Assembly (NCBI GenBank): GCA_949752795.1
Contig: OX457061.1
Location: forward strand, 45,354,338-45,418,337
Reading direction: 5' to 3'
DNA: 64,000 bases
From: Hyperoodon ampullatus
Lineage: Eukaryota; Chordata; Mammalia; Artiodactyla; Ziphiidae
The notes beneath the pieces are model-generated. The model was given only the letters and a program-made list of their open reading frames with translations. It made no database searches and had not been told where the DNA came from. The translations under genes and the position numbers were made by a program. Positions 62,411 to 64,000 of this stretch are shown piece by piece; within the stretch, counting starts at the first letter, position 1; each line of letters begins with the position of its first letter.

Positions 62411-64000
62411 TCAGCCGCCCCTAGCCAGGCCCCCTCCTCTCTCCTTTCTCCTCCCTCCTACTCTCCCAGCCCCTCCCACCCAAGGCCCTGGGAAGGGAAG
62501 AGGCCTCCCCCGAGTCTGGAAAGGAAGCCACAGGCACAGCCAGGCACAGCCAGGCACAGCAAGAGGGAAAGGAGAGCTGCTGTGTCCCTGTCAGCAAGAG
62601 GTTCCTGTGTTTTCACACAGCAGAACACAGGCACATTCACGCGTGGACTCCCCAGGCACAGTCAACAAAGACACTCCCTTGAACACATGCAGACACATAT
62701 CAAAAATCAAAAAGCAGACACATACTCGTGCTCCCACTCTTTTCACTCCCCAGCAAATATTTCCTTAGGGCACAGCTGTCTGTGTTTTAAGGGGAAGAGG
62801 GCCCCATGTTGGGGGATATAAAGAAAAGCCAGAGTCCAGTTTCCCCCTCCCCTGGACGTTCCAGCCATTTCTCACCTCCCCCTCTACTCTTCAGGCCCCA
62901 GCACCAGGAAATGCCTTTGGTCCCTTGGTGCCAGAAACACAAGACCCACACTTACCCTCAGACACACACTCTCAGACACAGCCTCTCACAGTTACACCGA
63001 TACACTCAGACATCCTCACCCAGACTCAGACACTTAAACATTTACACATACCAAGACACACACACAGACACACATCTCCCTCTTCCTTGTACAGCCACAC
63101 ACACACACTTAGCACTCCGCCCTGGGATGGGGGGTCACAGCACTCTCTAAAAGCAACTCCTCATCATAGTGTAAGCCCCCTCTTCCAGGGAGCTCTTAGC
63201 ACGGCAGATCCCCCATCTCATCACCATTTCAGGCCCCCAGGTAGCCAAAGAGACAAAGGTGAACAGGGGAGTCAGGCACAGGGGCACAGAGAGAGACAGA
63301 GATGCAGAGAATATGAGAGGCAGGACTAAAAAGCAGATACACAGAGATACCTGGGGAGACGAAAGTGTGAAGACACACAGAGCACTAGCTCTAGGAAGAC
63401 AGTAATAGAGAGAGAAAAAGAAATATAAGGAAACTGAGTCAGACAGGGAGACAGAAAATAAGGAGCAGTGGACCAGTGACAAGGATTCTCAAGCACTAAA
63501 AGAAGGAGGGAGAGCCAAGTGTGCTGGGGATGGTCTGCTTACCCTGGCCACTAAGTAGAAAGGTCAGTCCCATTGGCTACTGAAGTGGGTCCCCGAAATG
63601 CAAACCCAGCTCCACTCCTCCACAGTCTAACAGTTAGGACACAGGACACACGCCGAGTGCAAGTCTCATCCTTCCTCTGCCATGCTTAAGTCACACACTG
63701 GCACACGCAAACCCAGCCATCCACTCTCACACTGGCAGACACAGTGTCAAACTCCGCAGAGACCTTCCCAAAACACATTCCCTGATGTGGTCACAGGCCC
63801 TCTCACACACACACACAAACACACGACCCGGTCTCTGCCCCCAAACTGCACACTGACACACACACATAATCCCACACAGGCACAGCCACATGCAGACTCA
63901 GCCACAGCACAGCGACACCCGCAGTCACACTAGCTGACAGTTTCACCAAGCGACACTTGCGAAGTTTCGCACACTGACAGCGTCACACACAGCCTTGCAG
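62411..64000. other. Upstream of IL11RA, no gene recognised
   Basis: Two CA-rich low-complexity tracts (62930-63115 and 63800-63990) with scattered ACACAC and CAGACAC words. A short triple repeat, AGCCAGGCAC, is at 62530-62560. No exon of the neighbouring GALT gene known from human synteny is seen before the window ends. Confidence 0.5.

Overview
The window is vertebrate nuclear DNA, almost certainly from a cetacean. It carries many copies of the tRNA-derived CHR-type SINE, recognisable by a shared CTTCCCTGGTGG head. Several are young copies with perfect target-site duplications (TSDs). It also has cetartiodactyl-type L1 3' ends, and I saw no ruminant BovB, pig PRE or primate Alu elements. 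Genes are split by GT-AG introns, so single open reading frames are mostly meaningless. I built the gene models by joining exons by eye.

Layout: 1-16.9 kb is intergenic and repeat-rich. It holds an LTR-derived retroposon, a large L1 pile with nested insertions, an RPS12 processed pseudogene and a tandemly duplicated L1+SINE segment. CCL21 lies at 17.1-18.2 kb (+) and CCL19 at 33.9-35.6 kb (+). Between them are an orphan CpG island (23.5-24.0 kb) and an ERV-L-like relic (26.4-31.2 kb). At 47.2-49.0 kb is a broken second copy of the CCL19 locus whose coding region is gone. At 50.3-51.0 kb a CpG island contains a three-exon small gene that I do not recognise. CCL27 is at 54.0-54.7 kb (+) and IL11RA at 54.8-62.4 kb (-); their 3' ends converge within about 100 bp. 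The gene order IL11RA-CCL27-CCL19-CCL21 matches human 9p13.3, read here in the opposite direction.

Function: CCL19 and CCL21 are the two CCR7 ligands that guide T cells and dendritic cells into lymphoid tissue. CCL27 is the keratinocyte chemokine that draws CCR10+ T cells into skin. IL11RA is the ligand-binding chain of the IL-11 receptor and signals through gp130. CCL21, CCL19 and IL11RA have intact reading frames (131, 100 and 422 codons). CCL27 ends at an early stop at codon 89 that removes the C-terminal helix. The most notable observations are the shortened CCL27, the decayed CCL19 duplicate, the GC-AG intron in CCL19 and the unrecognised small gene.
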